From: Oscillospiraceae bacterium
GTDB lineage: Bacteria > Bacillota > Clostridia > Oscillospirales > Acutalibacteraceae
Direction: 5' to 3'
DNA: 64,000 bases
NCBI GenBank assembly: GCA_015065725.1
Contig: SVPV01000008.1
Coordinates: 1 to 64,000, forward strand
Under the pieces are notes generated by a model. The model was not told where the DNA came from, made no database searches, and was given only the letters and a program-made list of their open reading frames with translations. The first letter of the stretch is position 1, and the number at the start of each line of letters is the position of its first letter. A program made the position numbers and the translations under genes. Shown piece after piece: positions 1 to 7,873 of the stretch.

Positions 1-27
1 TGTGTTTAGTGGCTAAAATTTAAAGAT

Positions 28-103
28 GCCTTAATAGCTCAGTCGGTAGAGCATGCGGCTGTTAACCGCAGGGTCGTAGGTTCGAGTCCTACTTAAGGCG
101 CCA
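28..103 (+). tRNA. tRNA-Asn (GTT)
   Basis: The sequence folds as a complete cloverleaf: acceptor GCCTTAA (28-34) pairs with TTAAGGC (93-99), followed by discriminator G and an encoded CCA (101-103). The D-arm is GCTC/GAGC, the anticodon stem TGCGG/CCGCA encloses loop CTGTTAA with anticodon GTT at 61-63, and the T-arm carries TTCGAGT. It delivers asparagine at AAC/AAU codons. Confidence 0.97.
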
Positions 104-111
104 GAAAAAGA

Positions 112-141
112 AAGACAAGTCGAAAGACTTGTCTTTTTTTT
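112..141 (+). terminator. Rho-independent terminator of tRNA-Asn
   Basis: The stem AGACAAGT/ACTTGTCT with a short GAAA-containing loop is followed by a run of Ts, starting just 9 nt after the tRNA CCA. This is a classic intrinsic terminator. Confidence 0.9.
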
Positions 142-144
142 TCA

Positions 145-312
145 ACTAAATCCGTCTTGATGGACGGGATAAAGCCATCTTTGATGGATGAAATCGCTTT
201 GCGATGAAATCCGACTGCGTCGGGTTAGGGGACGGATTTAATTTCATCTGCGTAGCAGATTTCATCCAAGCGTTGCTTGGATTTCATCGTGAGCAAGAGA
301 ACGATTTCATTA
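145..312. repeat. cluster of short palindromic repeats with a GATGAAATC core
   Basis: This 170-bp gene-free stretch is a chain of small dyads built on (G)ATGAAATC/GATTTCAT: for example ATCGCTTTGCGAT, ATCTGCGTAGCAGAT and ATCCAAGCGTTGCTTGGAT, each flanked by ATTTCAT or ATGAAAT. It has no coding potential or tRNA-like fold and looks like a degenerate intergenic palindromic element or MITE derivative. Confidence 0.6.
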
Positions 313-342
313 CCCCCTGCTTCCTCATCGCTTTTATGTTAT

Positions 343-373
343 AAGAAAAAGCCGTGAAATCCACGGCTTTTTA
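343..373 (-). terminator. terminator for the XRE regulator gene
   Basis: The dyad AAAAAGCCGTG/CACGGCTTTTT with loop AAATC lies directly at the 3' end of the minus-strand regulator. It has T-runs on both strands and could act bidirectionally. Confidence 0.8.
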
Positions 374-580
374 TATTTCTTCGTCCTCTATATATTGCAT
401 AATATCTTCAACATTACATTTTAAAATTTTGCAAAACATCTCTATTGTATGAGTGCTTACACTTTCATTTCTCTTTAATCGTGTAATCTGTGCAGGGCTG
501 ATATTATGTTTTTTTATGAGTGTATACTGGGTTATACCTTTTTCTTTCATAGTCTGCCATAAATTATCATAGGAAATCAT
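371..580 (-). CDS. XRE/Cro-CI-type HTH transcriptional regulator
   Basis: This is a roughly 69-residue single-domain Cro/CI-like DNA-binding protein. The helix-turn-helix is visible as TQYTLIKKHNISPAQITRLK, followed by SVSTHTIEMFCKILKCNVEDIM, the pattern of the small XRE family (Bacillus YozG or MazE-free phage-repressor type). I chose the ATG at 578-580 because GGGAGG lies about 11 nt upstream; a longer frame from 607 would have no SD. It stands alone, divergent from the lipoprotein gene, and the spacer contains three ATTAACC-type half-sites (608-653), so autoregulation is likely. The family assignment is firm; the regulon is unknown. Confidence 0.88.
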   Translation of the reverse strand: MISYDNLWQTMKEKGITQYTLIKKHNISPAQITRLKRNESVSTHTIEMFCKILKCNVEDIMQYIEDEEI

Positions 581-600
581 AATTTTATCAATCCTCCCTA

Positions 601-654
601 TTGACATATTAACCGAATAAGGTGTATAATTATATTAACCAAAATCGGTTAATA
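601..654. promoter_or_regulatory. divergent promoter/operator region of the XRE regulator
   Basis: On the plus strand, TTGACA (601-606) and TATAAT (625-630) are spaced 18 bp. A TATAAT also reads on the minus strand nearby. ATTAACCGA (about 608) recurs as an exact inverted copy TCGGTTAAT (about 646-654), and a third half-site ATTAACC sits at about 634. This arrangement fits a Cro/CI operator overlapping its own promoter. Confidence 0.6.
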
Positions 655-727
655 AAGATACGGTTTGGATTTGGCATAGCGGTTATATTTTGAATCTTAA
701 ATAGAGCTTTTAAAGTATAATTTTGTA

Positions 728-756
728 TTGACATAGTAGAATTATTATAATATCAT
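728..756 (+). promoter_or_regulatory. sigma-A-type promoter of the lipoprotein gene
   Basis: TTGACA at 728-733 and TATCAT at 751-756 are separated by 17 bp. The SD AGAGGTG and the ATG at 778 follow closely. Confidence 0.6.
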
Positions 757-777
757 AAAATATAAGAGGTGAGCAAA

Positions 778-2115
778 ATGAAAAAATTTTTATGTTTAAC
801 AATTTCACTCGTTTTAATTATTTGTGGTTTCTCTGCTTGTCAAGCAAATTCTAAAAAACCCGTTTTAGATAATGCAGAAAAATCGCAAGTTTTAGATGCA
901 AACAGTGCTGTTTCCGAAGAAAGTAACTCTGACAAAGAAAAAACTTCTTCCGATTTAGCACAAAATAACAAGAAAAACGAAAAAAACACAAATACATCAA
1001 CAACAAGCAACTCTTCTGAAAATAAGTCAAGCACTTCTACTAATACAACAAGCCAATCGACACAAAACAATTCATCCACAGTCAATACCACAACATTTTC
1101 CGACGGTACACCGAATAATAATCAAACCATCGAAAATATAGATAATGGTATTTTGCAAGAGGCAACAGTTCAAGAAATGAATGTGCCTGAAAATATAAAG
1201 TTATTAGGAACTGACGATATAAATGAAGAAAATAATTCAAAAAACATCAAGGCTACGGTTGCTGCTTATAAACTTGACGGAGATGCTGTAAGCTGGAAGA
1301 CCGAAAATGATTATCTTTATATTATAACATCGGGTAATAACCGATTAGTTATTATAAATTCAAAAGATATGATGCCGGTTGCGAATGTTCCACTTGCGGG
1401 GAAACCTGCTGAACTCAATATTATTGGTGCCGAAATTTATATTTCGTTGCCGGATTTATGCAGAATAGATGTTTTTTCAAAATCAAATTATACCAAAACA
1501 ACTTCACTTAATTTTGAGCATGAGGTTTCATCTTTTTGTATAGACAACGAATATATTTATTATTCCGAGCACGACCAACATTGTGATGTATATAAAAAGA
1601 ATATGACCACAAACGAATTGACAAAAATTCTCCCTGACAGTGGTTGGACATTTTATCAACCAAAACTGTATTTGAATAAGCAAGACAATATTTTATATAT
1701 CGGCGAAACCGGTTCTAGCGGAAATACACTATTTTATTACGATGCAACAACTCTACAGCTCAAGAGTTTATTTAGAAAGAACAATTATGGATTATTTAAT
1801 CACACTAGAGATATCTTCCATATAGGAAATGAAATTTTTTGGGCTAGTTATCGCTTATCGGATACAAATGCAAAAGAAATTGTTGGTAGATACGGTGAAG
1901 GAGAAGATTACGGCAGCGTTAACTTTGCATCAGAAGAGTTAGTTTCAACTTTTGAAGGTCTTTTCTTGACAGATACCTATGAATGTATCGTAAATTATTT
2001 TGATGCAGGATTTAGATTTGAATATATACTTGTAACAGAATCGAGCAATATTTTCTTTAGAGCAAGAAGTATTGATAGAAATATAATCTTAGGCGTTAAT
2101 TTTAGTATGCAATAA
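778..2115 (+). CDS. secreted lipoprotein with Ser/Thr/Asn-rich linker and beta-propeller-like domain
   Basis: The roughly 445-residue precursor begins MKKFLCLTISLVLIICG and has a lipobox ending FSAC-Q, so it is probably lipid-anchored outside the membrane. Residues about 25-125 are a low-complexity linker rich in S, T, N, K and E. The remainder has repeated short beta-type segments such as LYIITSGNNRLVIINSKD, GAEIYISLPDLCRIDVFSK and EYIYYSEHDQHCDVYKK, resembling YVTN/DUF5050-like propellers that display or sense ligands. I chose the ATG at 778 because AGAGGTG sits 8 nt upstream; the in-frame GTG at 769 overlaps that SD. It is monocistronic. The specific function is not recognised. Confidence 0.85.
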   Translation: MKKFLCLTISLVLIICGFSACQANSKKPVLDNAEKSQVLDANSAVSEESNSDKEKTSSDLAQNNKKNEKNTNTSTTSNSSENKSSTSTNTTSQSTQNNSSTVNTTTFSDGTPNNNQTIENIDNGILQEATVQEMNVPENIKLLGTDDINEENNSKNIKATVAAYKLDGDAVSWKTENDYLYIITSGNNRLVIINSKDMMPVANVPLAGKPAELNIIGAEIYISLPDLCRIDVFSKSNYTKTTSLNFEHEVSSFCIDNEYIYYSEHDQHCDVYKKNMTTNELTKILPDSGWTFYQPKLYLNKQDNILYIGETGSSGNTLFYYDATTLQLKSLFRKNNYGLFNHTRDIFHIGNEIFWASYRLSDTNAKEIVGRYGEGEDYGSVNFASEELVSTFEGLFLTDTYECIVNYFDAGFRFEYILVTESSNIFFRARSIDRNIILGVNFSMQ

Positions 2116-2235
2116 TTTTTTTATGAATCTATAAATCCATAAAGTTGGGTTTTCTCAGGTTTTTTTGGAAGTAAGAAGTAATAGTGAAGAGGTTCGGTGT
2201 AGCTTCGCCACGGATTATAACCACAATGCTTCGCA

Positions 2236-2281
2236 TTGATTTCTCACCTCTTTTATGCTATACTACACCCAAGGCGGTGAC
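2236..2281 (+). promoter_or_regulatory. promoter/RBS cassette, copy 1
   Basis: TTGATT (2236-2241), 17 bp, TATACT (2259-2264), then the ribosome-binding stretch AAGGCGGTGA before the ATG at 2287. The 35 bp at 2246-2280 are identical to 2825-2859 upstream of the next gene. Confidence 0.7.
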
Positions 2282-2286
2282 GATAT

Positions 2287-2670
2287 ATGAGAAAGATACT
2301 CGATAAAATGTTTAGAAACAAGAAACTGTCTATTCTGATACCTATACTTGTTTCAGCACTTCTATATTTGTTATTTATAATGTTTGGTGTGTCAGAAGAT
2401 AAAATGAATATCATAATTGCTACTCCGATAGCTTCTGTCTTCTGGTTTTTTGGTGCATTTCTCGTTGTTTATGTTCAAGTAAAGAATCGTAATTGCCCCG
2501 AAGTCTTTCTGAATTTTTTTGAATTTTTGACCACATTATTCTTTGGGATTTATTCAATTGTCGGTGCAATATCCGTTGTGATAAGCGGATTTCAAAACTT
2601 TACTCCGATAACAACTGCCGGTTTGCTTACGTATGCATCTATAGCTTGGGCACATAGTAAAAGAACATAA
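2287..2670 (+). CDS. small integral membrane protein, unknown function
   Basis: The protein has 127 residues with a basic N-terminus (RKILDKMFRNKK) and three or four hydrophobic segments: about 15-33, 42-65, 75-100 and 103-120. No catalytic motif is visible and I recognise no family. The ATG at 2287 follows AAGGCGGTGA. It has its own promoter cassette shared with the downstream metalloprotease-like gene, so the two are probably co-expressed though not in one operon. Confidence 0.75.
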   Translation: MRKILDKMFRNKKLSILIPILVSALLYLLFIMFGVSEDKMNIIIATPIASVFWFFGAFLVVYVQVKNRNCPEVFLNFFEFLTTLFFGIYSIVGAISVVISGFQNFTPITTAGLLTYASIAWAHSKRT

Positions 2671-2726
2671 TAATTAAAGAAAATCAAGTTTTCAGACCGG
2701 TTCCATTTTGAGTGTAGGTCCCAAAC

Positions 2727-2762
2727 GAAAATCCGTTCACGAAAGTGGATGGATTTTTTGTT
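2727..2762 (+). terminator. Rho-independent terminator
   Basis: The arms AAATCCGTTCAC and GTGGATGGATTTT enclose a GAAA loop and end in a T-run, about 60 bp after the small membrane protein gene. Confidence 0.75.
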
Positions 2763-2814
2763 TGTATTACTTATTATTCATTAAATAAAGAACGGATTTT
2801 CAAATGAATAATTA

Positions 2815-2860
2815 TTGCACGGCTACCTCTTTTATGCTATACTACACCCAAGGCGGTGAT
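2815..2860 (+). promoter_or_regulatory. promoter/RBS cassette, copy 2
   Basis: TTGCAC (2815-2820), 17 bp, TATACT (2838-2843), then AAGGCGGTGAT ahead of the ATG at 2864. It is the second copy of the 35-bp block at 2246-2280. Its position shows that the gene starts at 2864 and not at an upstream in-frame ATG at 2804. Confidence 0.75.
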
Positions 2861-2863
2861 AAA

Positions 2864-3448
2864 ATGAAAGCTGTTGAGACTTTACCTGAAGGTTATCGTC
2901 CAATATATGATATTGACCTTCAAAAAAACAAAAAAATTGCATTGCTTATAAATCTATTAGCTATAGTTATTGCGGTTGGGTTAGTGGTTACTATGCACTT
3001 CGTTGTGCCAATTTTTTCGTTGTTTAGTATGGAAAACGGCATACAAAATTATATACTCAGATTTGGAATTCTGCTTATCCTTATAATTCTATATATGGTT
3101 CTTCATGAACTTGTTCACGGTATTGCGATGAAAATTTGCGGAACGAAAAAAGTGAAGTACGGCTTTACCGGAATGTATGCTTTTGCAGGAAGCAAGGATT
3201 ATTATGACAAGAAAGCTTATATTTTCATTGCTTTAGCACCGGTTGTTCTTTGGGGAATTGTTCTTGCTATCGTCAATCTGTTTGTTTCTGTTGAATGGTT
3301 TTGGGTTGTTTATCTCATACAAATTAATAATTTATCAGGTGCTGCGGGTGATTTATTTGTAACCGTTAAGTTTTCGCGATTACCAAAGGATATTCTAATA
3401 CAGGATTACGGTGTGGGCATGACGGTTTTTTCTAAAAAACAACCGTGA
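2864..3448 (+). CDS. DUF3267 family putative zincin metalloprotease
   Basis: The 195-residue membrane protein has an HExxH motif, LHELVHGIAMK at about residues 83-93, in a hydrophobic context, matching DUF3267 (putative zincin peptidase). Hydrophobic segments flank it at about 20-45, 60-82, 120-145 and 147-165. In such proteins the two His and the Glu coordinate zinc and activate water within or beside the membrane. The substrate is unknown. The start is set by the promoter cassette and SD AAGGCGGTGAT immediately upstream. The motif is seen directly; the protease role is inferred from the family. Confidence 0.82.
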   Translation: MKAVETLPEGYRPIYDIDLQKNKKIALLINLLAIVIAVGLVVTMHFVVPIFSLFSMENGIQNYILRFGILLILIILYMVLHELVHGIAMKICGTKKVKYGFTGMYAFAGSKDYYDKKAYIFIALAPVVLWGIVLAIVNLFVSVEWFWVVYLIQINNLSGAAGDLFVTVKFSRLPKDILIQDYGVGMTVFSKKQP

Positions 3449-3517
3449 TTTTGGATTTTAGTGGGGACACAGAAAAGATATGTTGTGAAAACTGTTGTCT
3501 AAAAAGTGGTGGAACAC

Positions 3518-3567
3518 TTGAATGTCTATTATAAGCATGGTACAATTTTGTTGAAAAGACCATGCTA
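3518..3567 (+). promoter_or_regulatory. promoter with flanking dyad
   Basis: TTGAAT (3518-3523), 17 bp, TACAAT (3541-3546). AGCATGG (3534-3540) and its inverse CCATGCT (3560-3566) bracket the -10 and the likely transcription start, so the dyad could be an operator. Confidence 0.5.
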
Positions 3568-3582
3568 TGAGGAGAGATATTT

Positions 3583-4278
3583 ATGAAAAATATAGCAGAC
3601 AATACTATTAACGACGATAAAAAGGTATCCGTTAAGGAGAGTCTTTCAAACGATGAGTACGCTAATGAGAAGTTTTTTGTAGAAACTTCAATTACAGAAT
3701 ATAAAGAACTAAGAACGGAATTGCGGGAGGTTATGTCAAGACAAAGCTCTGTTTTGCTTTCAACTATTACACAATTCGTTGCTTTGGGAAGTTTAGGAAC
3801 AGCTGTTTTATCTGTTTCTGAAGAAATTATTAAAAATTCTAAATTATGGGTAGGGGGACTCTTTTACTTTGTAATCCCCTGTCTTACCATTCTGCTGGGA
3901 ATAATATGGATGGACTTAGCTTATAGACAAGTTTCCATAGCTTCTTATATTTATTTGATTGAGGAGCAAATAATCGACATAATACATAATGAAGATTCAG
4001 ATTATTTAAACAGAAAAGTTTTATATTGGGAGCATTTCATAGACAAGAAAAACAAAATAAATCCGTTTACAAATATAAATATGTGGTCATATATATGTAG
4101 TGTAATAGTGTATATAGTTTTACCTGTGGCATTAGTCCTTATTACATGTTTTAACGATTTATGTACATGGAATAATTGGTATTATATAACTGTAGCATTT
4201 TTTAGTATATTTATTTTCTTTATAATTTGGTATTGTATAAAAATGGTCAAAACATATAAAGAGTATAAAACGAAATAA
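3583..4278 (+). CDS. four-helix membrane protein, unknown function
   Basis: The protein has 231 residues. A charged cytoplasmic N-terminus (about 1-55) is followed by two helix pairs, about 60-82/86-110 and 165-190/197-220, with a soluble loop at about 112-160. No known domain was recognised; the helix-pair layout resembles small SLATT-like or pore-type membrane proteins but no signature supports that. The start ATG follows GAGGAGAG. It is transcribed alone from a promoter overlapped by a 7-bp dyad. Its AT-rich codon use is similar to the preceding small genes, so this block may be accessory. Confidence 0.75.
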   Translation: MKNIADNTINDDKKVSVKESLSNDEYANEKFFVETSITEYKELRTELREVMSRQSSVLLSTITQFVALGSLGTAVLSVSEEIIKNSKLWVGGLFYFVIPCLTILLGIIWMDLAYRQVSIASYIYLIEEQIIDIIHNEDSDYLNRKVLYWEHFIDKKNKINPFTNINMWSYICSVIVYIVLPVALVLITCFNDLCTWNNWYYITVAFFSIFIFFIIWYCIKMVKTYKEYKTK

Positions 4279-4340
4279 GCCGTGAAACTCACAACTTTTT
4301 ACATTCTATAACCATTATAAGAACTTTTGGAGGAATACAT

Positions 4341-4835
4341 ATGGAACTGAGAAAACTAGACAAGAGCGTACTTAAATTATGGTACATTCGTGCGGCAATT
4401 GTTTCGCTGGTGCTGGTGGGTGTTTTTACAAGCACGGCTGTAATTCTGAACGCAACGGGAGCATCAAGCAATGTAACGCTTTCTGTTTTGTTGGGAGTAG
4501 GAATACCTGTCGCTTTACTTCTTGCCATTACTTTAATTATGCCGGCACTGTGCTATAAGATGTATGCTTGGGGATACGATGATAAAAGAATCATTGTAAA
4601 AAAAGGTGTGATTTTTAAGAGAAGAGTAGTAATTCCCGTATGTCAGATTCAGGATCTTCACAGAACACAAGGTCCGCTTATGATGATGTTAAAGCTTAGC
4701 GGTGTTACTATCTCGACTGCAGGTTCAAATTTTGATATTTCCACCCTTACAACCGAAGAGGCAGACCGTATGATCGACGAGCTTGAGAGTAACCTTGAGA
4801 CGAGAATTGAGGAACTAAAAAATGAAGAGATTTGA
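4341..4835 (+). CDS. PH domain-containing membrane protein (YdbS-like)
   Basis: The protein has 164 residues with two transmembrane helices (about 20-40 and 48-72) followed by a bacterial PH-like bPH_2 (formerly DUF304) domain. The domain shows the typical string VKKGVIFKRRVVIPVCQIQD and an ending with aromatic-poor beta strands ISTAGSNFDI. It matches the short partner of the Bacillus YdbS/YdbT pair, which is linked to resistance to envelope-active bacteriocins. SD TTTGGAGGA precedes the ATG, and the gene overlaps the next by 14 bp, implying translational coupling. Confidence 0.85.
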   Translation: MELRKLDKSVLKLWYIRAAIVSLVLVGVFTSTAVILNATGASSNVTLSVLLGVGIPVALLLAITLIMPALCYKMYAWGYDDKRIIVKKGVIFKRRVVIPVCQIQDLHRTQGPLMMMLKLSGVTISTAGSNFDISTLTTEEADRMIDELESNLETRIEELKNEEI

Positions 4836-6351
4836 CAAAGGATATATTTATTCCAGCTTGTTGTCGGATTTGTTCGGCAGTCTTGTAGTGGTGTTTATTT
4901 TTCTTAAAGATTTCTTCCTTGACGATGAATCAAACCCAGAAGATATTATCGCGGCAATCCCATTTTTTGTGGTTGCGTTTATTGTGATTTATCTCTGCTT
5001 TATTGCTTACAGAATTTTGTATTATAAGACTTCCGGCTACGAACTGACGGAAAATGAGATCAAATGTAACAGAGGTGTACTTTTTAGAAAACGTTCCGTT
5101 TTGGAGTATAAAAAAGTACATGCCATCAATAAAAAGCAAAACATTTTTCATAGAATTTTCGGTATTGCAGTTCTGACGGTTGACAGTGGCTCTACAAACA
5201 CCTCACATCAGGCTGAGATTACCATTATTGAAAAAGAAAAAAACGTTGATGCCCTGCTGAACGAACTGAACGAACTTAAAGAGGGCGGTGTACGAAATGC
5301 GGAGAGCAAACAGCCGAAGGATGAGCTGCTTCTTTCGGATGAAGATAGTCTTTACCGCTTTACTTCCGGAAAGAAAATGCTATACACTCTCATAAACATT
5401 GCTTCTACAGCATTTTTTACGGCATTGTTTGCAGTGCTTACAATTATTGTTCTCGGCATTTGCAAGCTGATGGTTCAGCAGAGTTTCCTTGGTACTTGGG
5501 GGCAATATTTCCTATACGCCTTTTTGATTACAGTAGGTGCTATGCTGTTGTTTTCAATCTTTTCCCTTATTGGATGCCTGATCCATTCCTTTGTGGGATA
5601 CTACAAGTTCAAAATCACTAGGCGTGGAAATGATATTCAGATCTCCTACGGACTTTTGGAAAAGCATACCAACACCTTCAGCTATGACAGAATCAAGGCC
5701 GTTAAGATTACCCAAGGTGTTGTGCAAAGGATGCTCGGTTTTGCATCTATCAGACTTGAGGTGATTGGCTATTTGAACAACACCGGCGACGATAACAAAA
5801 ACGCTGACCTTGGTGTGCTAGTACCGTTTTGCAAGTATGATGAAATAGGCGAAATTTTAGGCAAGGTATTACCTGATTATGTTCCGGACAAAAAGCAGAC
5901 AAATGCCGTTTCCTATTTTTCATTTATATCGTGGTTTGCTTTAATCCTTGGTATTATACTGGGTGTAGTGTTGTTGCAAGCGACGATACCTATGCTGATA
6001 TTTAATGTGTCATACACTGTTATTAAAACAGTTGCTTTTGCAGTAGCAGGGGCGGGAGCCACAATACTTGTTGTAAAAGCGGTGAGTGCTGCTCTCGGTT
6101 ATCAAAACAATGGTATTGCCATCAACAACGGTAAAATAACTGCGTATTACGGTGGATTTACTAAAAATGTTACTGTGTTTATGGCTCGAAATCTTATCGC
6201 AGCAGAAAATGTAACTACACCGCTTCGCAAAAAGAGAGGCATTACAAGTCTTGTTATGCACCTTAAAACAAATGCACTGTCCAATGAAGTGAAAGTTCAT
6301 ATTCAAAACGGTGTGCTTTCAGAAGAATTGGAAAAACTATTGGTATTATAA
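4822..6351 (+). CDS. multi-PH-domain membrane protein (YdbT-like)
   Basis: This 509-residue protein carries three bPH_2-type repeats alternating with pairs of transmembrane helices. Repeat starts are visible as NEIKCNRGVLFRKRSVLEYKK (about residue 75), DIQISYGLLEKHTNTFSYDR (about 270) and GKITAYYGGFTKNVTVFMAR (about 430), each followed by a V-A/I-N-K or Q-x2 strand pattern. It is the long partner of the YdbS/YdbT pair and probably forms a membrane complex with the 4341 product. The 14-bp overlap with that gene supports an operon. The biochemical role of the family is poorly defined. Confidence 0.85.
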   Translation: MKRFDKGYIYSSLLSDLFGSLVVVFIFLKDFFLDDESNPEDIIAAIPFFVVAFIVIYLCFIAYRILYYKTSGYELTENEIKCNRGVLFRKRSVLEYKKVHAINKKQNIFHRIFGIAVLTVDSGSTNTSHQAEITIIEKEKNVDALLNELNELKEGGVRNAESKQPKDELLLSDEDSLYRFTSGKKMLYTLINIASTAFFTALFAVLTIIVLGICKLMVQQSFLGTWGQYFLYAFLITVGAMLLFSIFSLIGCLIHSFVGYYKFKITRRGNDIQISYGLLEKHTNTFSYDRIKAVKITQGVVQRMLGFASIRLEVIGYLNNTGDDNKNADLGVLVPFCKYDEIGEILGKVLPDYVPDKKQTNAVSYFSFISWFALILGIILGVVLLQATIPMLIFNVSYTVIKTVAFAVAGAGATILVVKAVSAALGYQNNGIAINNGKITAYYGGFTKNVTVFMARNLIAAENVTTPLRKKRGITSLVMHLKTNALSNEVKVHIQNGVLSEELEKLLVL

Positions 6352-6356
6352 TAATA

Positions 6357-6398
6357 AAAACATCTGCAGAAAATTGAATCTTCTGCAGATGTTTTTTA
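6357..6398 (+). terminator. Rho-independent terminator after the PH-domain operon
   Basis: A perfect 13-bp stem AACATCTGCAGAA/TTCTGCAGATGTT is followed by TTTTTT, starting 6 bp after the stop codon. Confidence 0.9.
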
Positions 6399-6486
6399 TT
6401 TATGATAAATAAGATTTTTGTAAACTTCAACATTCATATCTCTCACATGGAGGTAACAAGGCTTGTATATAACGGTAATTTGATAA

Positions 6487-6571
6487 TTCTACTGAGCCGA
6501 GAGTCGCAAAAAAGCACTCTACTGATACAGTTTTAGCGGGTAGATAATCTTCTATGTTGCGTAGGTTTACT
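6487..6571. repeat. 85-bp degenerate repeat, copy A (upstream of degV-type gene)
   Basis: This segment aligns end to end with 7726-7811: both begin TTCTAC, then share GAGAGTCG, TCTACTG and a terminal AGGTTTACT. In both copies the final TTTACT is placed as a -35 element 16-18 bp before a TATAAT (here 6590-6595). Confidence 0.55.
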
Positions 6572-6595
6572 TGTAAATGATGCATAGTATATAAT
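6566..6595 (+). promoter_or_regulatory. putative promoter of the DegV-family gene
   Basis: TTTACT (6566-6571) and TATAAT (6590-6595) are spaced 18 bp, 71 bp before the ATG at 6667. Confidence 0.5.
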
Positions 6596-6666
6596 TAACA
6601 AAAGTGTTCAAACTCTATGATAAGGAAAGAGTTGGAAGGCTTTTACTACATGATAGGAGTATTATT

Positions 6667-7503
6667 ATGAGAAGAATAAAAATTGTAGCAGACACCTCCT
6701 GTGATTTGTTAGAGCTAAAACATACCGAATTTGCAACTGCACCGATGAAGATTATTACAAACGTTAAAGAATTTGTTGATAATAAATCCCTTGATGTAAA
6801 CGAAATGGTTGATTTTATGGATAGGTACAAAGGGGAGTCGAAATCGTCTTGTCCTAACACAAACGATTGGATAAATGCTTTTGGTGATGCTGATGATATT
6901 TTTTGCGTTACCATCACAAGCGGTCTGTCGGGAAGCTATAATTCTGCCTGTGTTGCTAAAGAGGTATATGAAACGGAAAACAAGGGAAAGCGGGTATTCG
7001 TAATTGATACACTTTCCGCAGGTCCCGAAATAACTCTGGTAATTAAAAAGCTTGAAGAATATATTGAAAACAAAATGTCTTACGAGGAAATTTGCGATAA
7101 GATTACTGCATACATCAAAAAAACAGGGCTTTTGTTTATGTTAAAGTCATTAAAGACCTTTGCAAACAACGGACGGGTTTCTCCGGTTGTGGCAAGACTG
7201 GTTGGAATAGCAGGCATTTGCATCGTTGGTAAAGCCAGTAATGAAGGAACGCTGGAACCTATGCACAAGTGCAGAGGCGAAAAACGTTCTCTTGAAACTC
7301 TTCTAAATGACCTTGAAACAGAAGGCTTTAAGTCGGGGAAAATCAGCATTGGCCACTGTCAGAATGAGGCGGCAGCCTTACGCCTTAAAGAAATGATACT
7401 TGCCAAATTCAAGAACGCCTCAATTGAGATACACAAGCTTAGAGGTTTATGTAGCTTCTACGCTGAAAAAGGCGGTGTGCTGGTAGGCTTCGAAAAGGCA
7501 TAA
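6667..7503 (+). CDS. DegV family fatty-acid-binding protein (FakB-type)
   Basis: The 278-residue cytosolic protein starts MRRIKIVADTSCD, the usual DegV N-terminus, and carries the lipid head-group loop TSGLSGSYNSA at about residues 87-97. DegV/FakB proteins bind a fatty acid and present it to the kinase FakA for acyl-phosphate formation; a FakA homologue is encoded at 57941-59620. I chose the ATG at 6667 because AGGAG sits 8 nt upstream; an in-frame extension to 6604 lacks an SD. Length fits the family. Which FakB isoform it represents cannot be told from sequence. Confidence 0.9.
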   Translation: MRRIKIVADTSCDLLELKHTEFATAPMKIITNVKEFVDNKSLDVNEMVDFMDRYKGESKSSCPNTNDWINAFGDADDIFCVTITSGLSGSYNSACVAKEVYETENKGKRVFVIDTLSAGPEITLVIKKLEEYIENKMSYEEICDKITAYIKKTGLLFMLKSLKTFANNGRVSPVVARLVGIAGICIVGKASNEGTLEPMHKCRGEKRSLETLLNDLETEGFKSGKISIGHCQNEAAALRLKEMILAKFKNASIEIHKLRGLCSFYAEKGGVLVGFEKA

Positions 7504-7683
7504 CCGAGGCATAAATGTTTTATTATATCGGCACTTATGCGGTCGACGCTCGCGACAATTCATTTTACTTTCCTGTATTTAAAAATCAATGCTTCGCTTA
7601 TTTGTCTGTTGGGAGTTGTAGGACAATTTGTAATAGTTCCATGTTCCTATATTAACAAGCTAAAAATCAAACAATTATAGTAT

Positions 7684-7722
7684 TAAACGCTCTGTTTCGT
7701 TTGAAAACAGGGCGTTTTTTGC
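7684..7722 (+). terminator. Rho-independent terminator
   Basis: The arms AAACGCTCTGTTT and AAACAGGGCGTTT pair and are followed by TTTTTT. It closes the DegV unit. Confidence 0.75.
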
Positions 7723-7725
7723 TTT

Positions 7726-7811
7726 TTCTACGGAACGGAGAGTCGTAGAAAACGAATTCTACTGCACAAAAATCCAACCGTAGAAACGCTTCTCGCACAC
7801 ATAGGTTTACT
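7726..7811. repeat. 86-bp degenerate repeat, copy B (upstream of GT8 gene)
   Basis: This is the second copy of the element at 6487-6571, with the same order of shared words (TTCTAC, GAGAGTCG, TCTACTG, AGGTTTACT). It contains an internal GTAGAA/TTCTAC dyad. Its terminal TTTACT (7806-7811) lies 16 bp before TATAAT (7828-7833), giving the probable promoter of the downstream operon. Confidence 0.55.
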
Positions 7812-7873
7812 AAAACTATTAAAAAAATATAATAATTCTTGATGATTAAAATTAACACCAAAGGAGTAAAAAA

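Noticed and set aside
840-1091. minus-strand frame opposite the lipoprotein linker
   Set aside because: It is the complement of a low-complexity Ser/Thr/Asn linker and has no SD or family match.
2804-2863. upstream start for the DUF3267 gene
   Set aside because: The extension contains the -35, -10 and RBS of the promoter cassette, so translation must begin at 2864.
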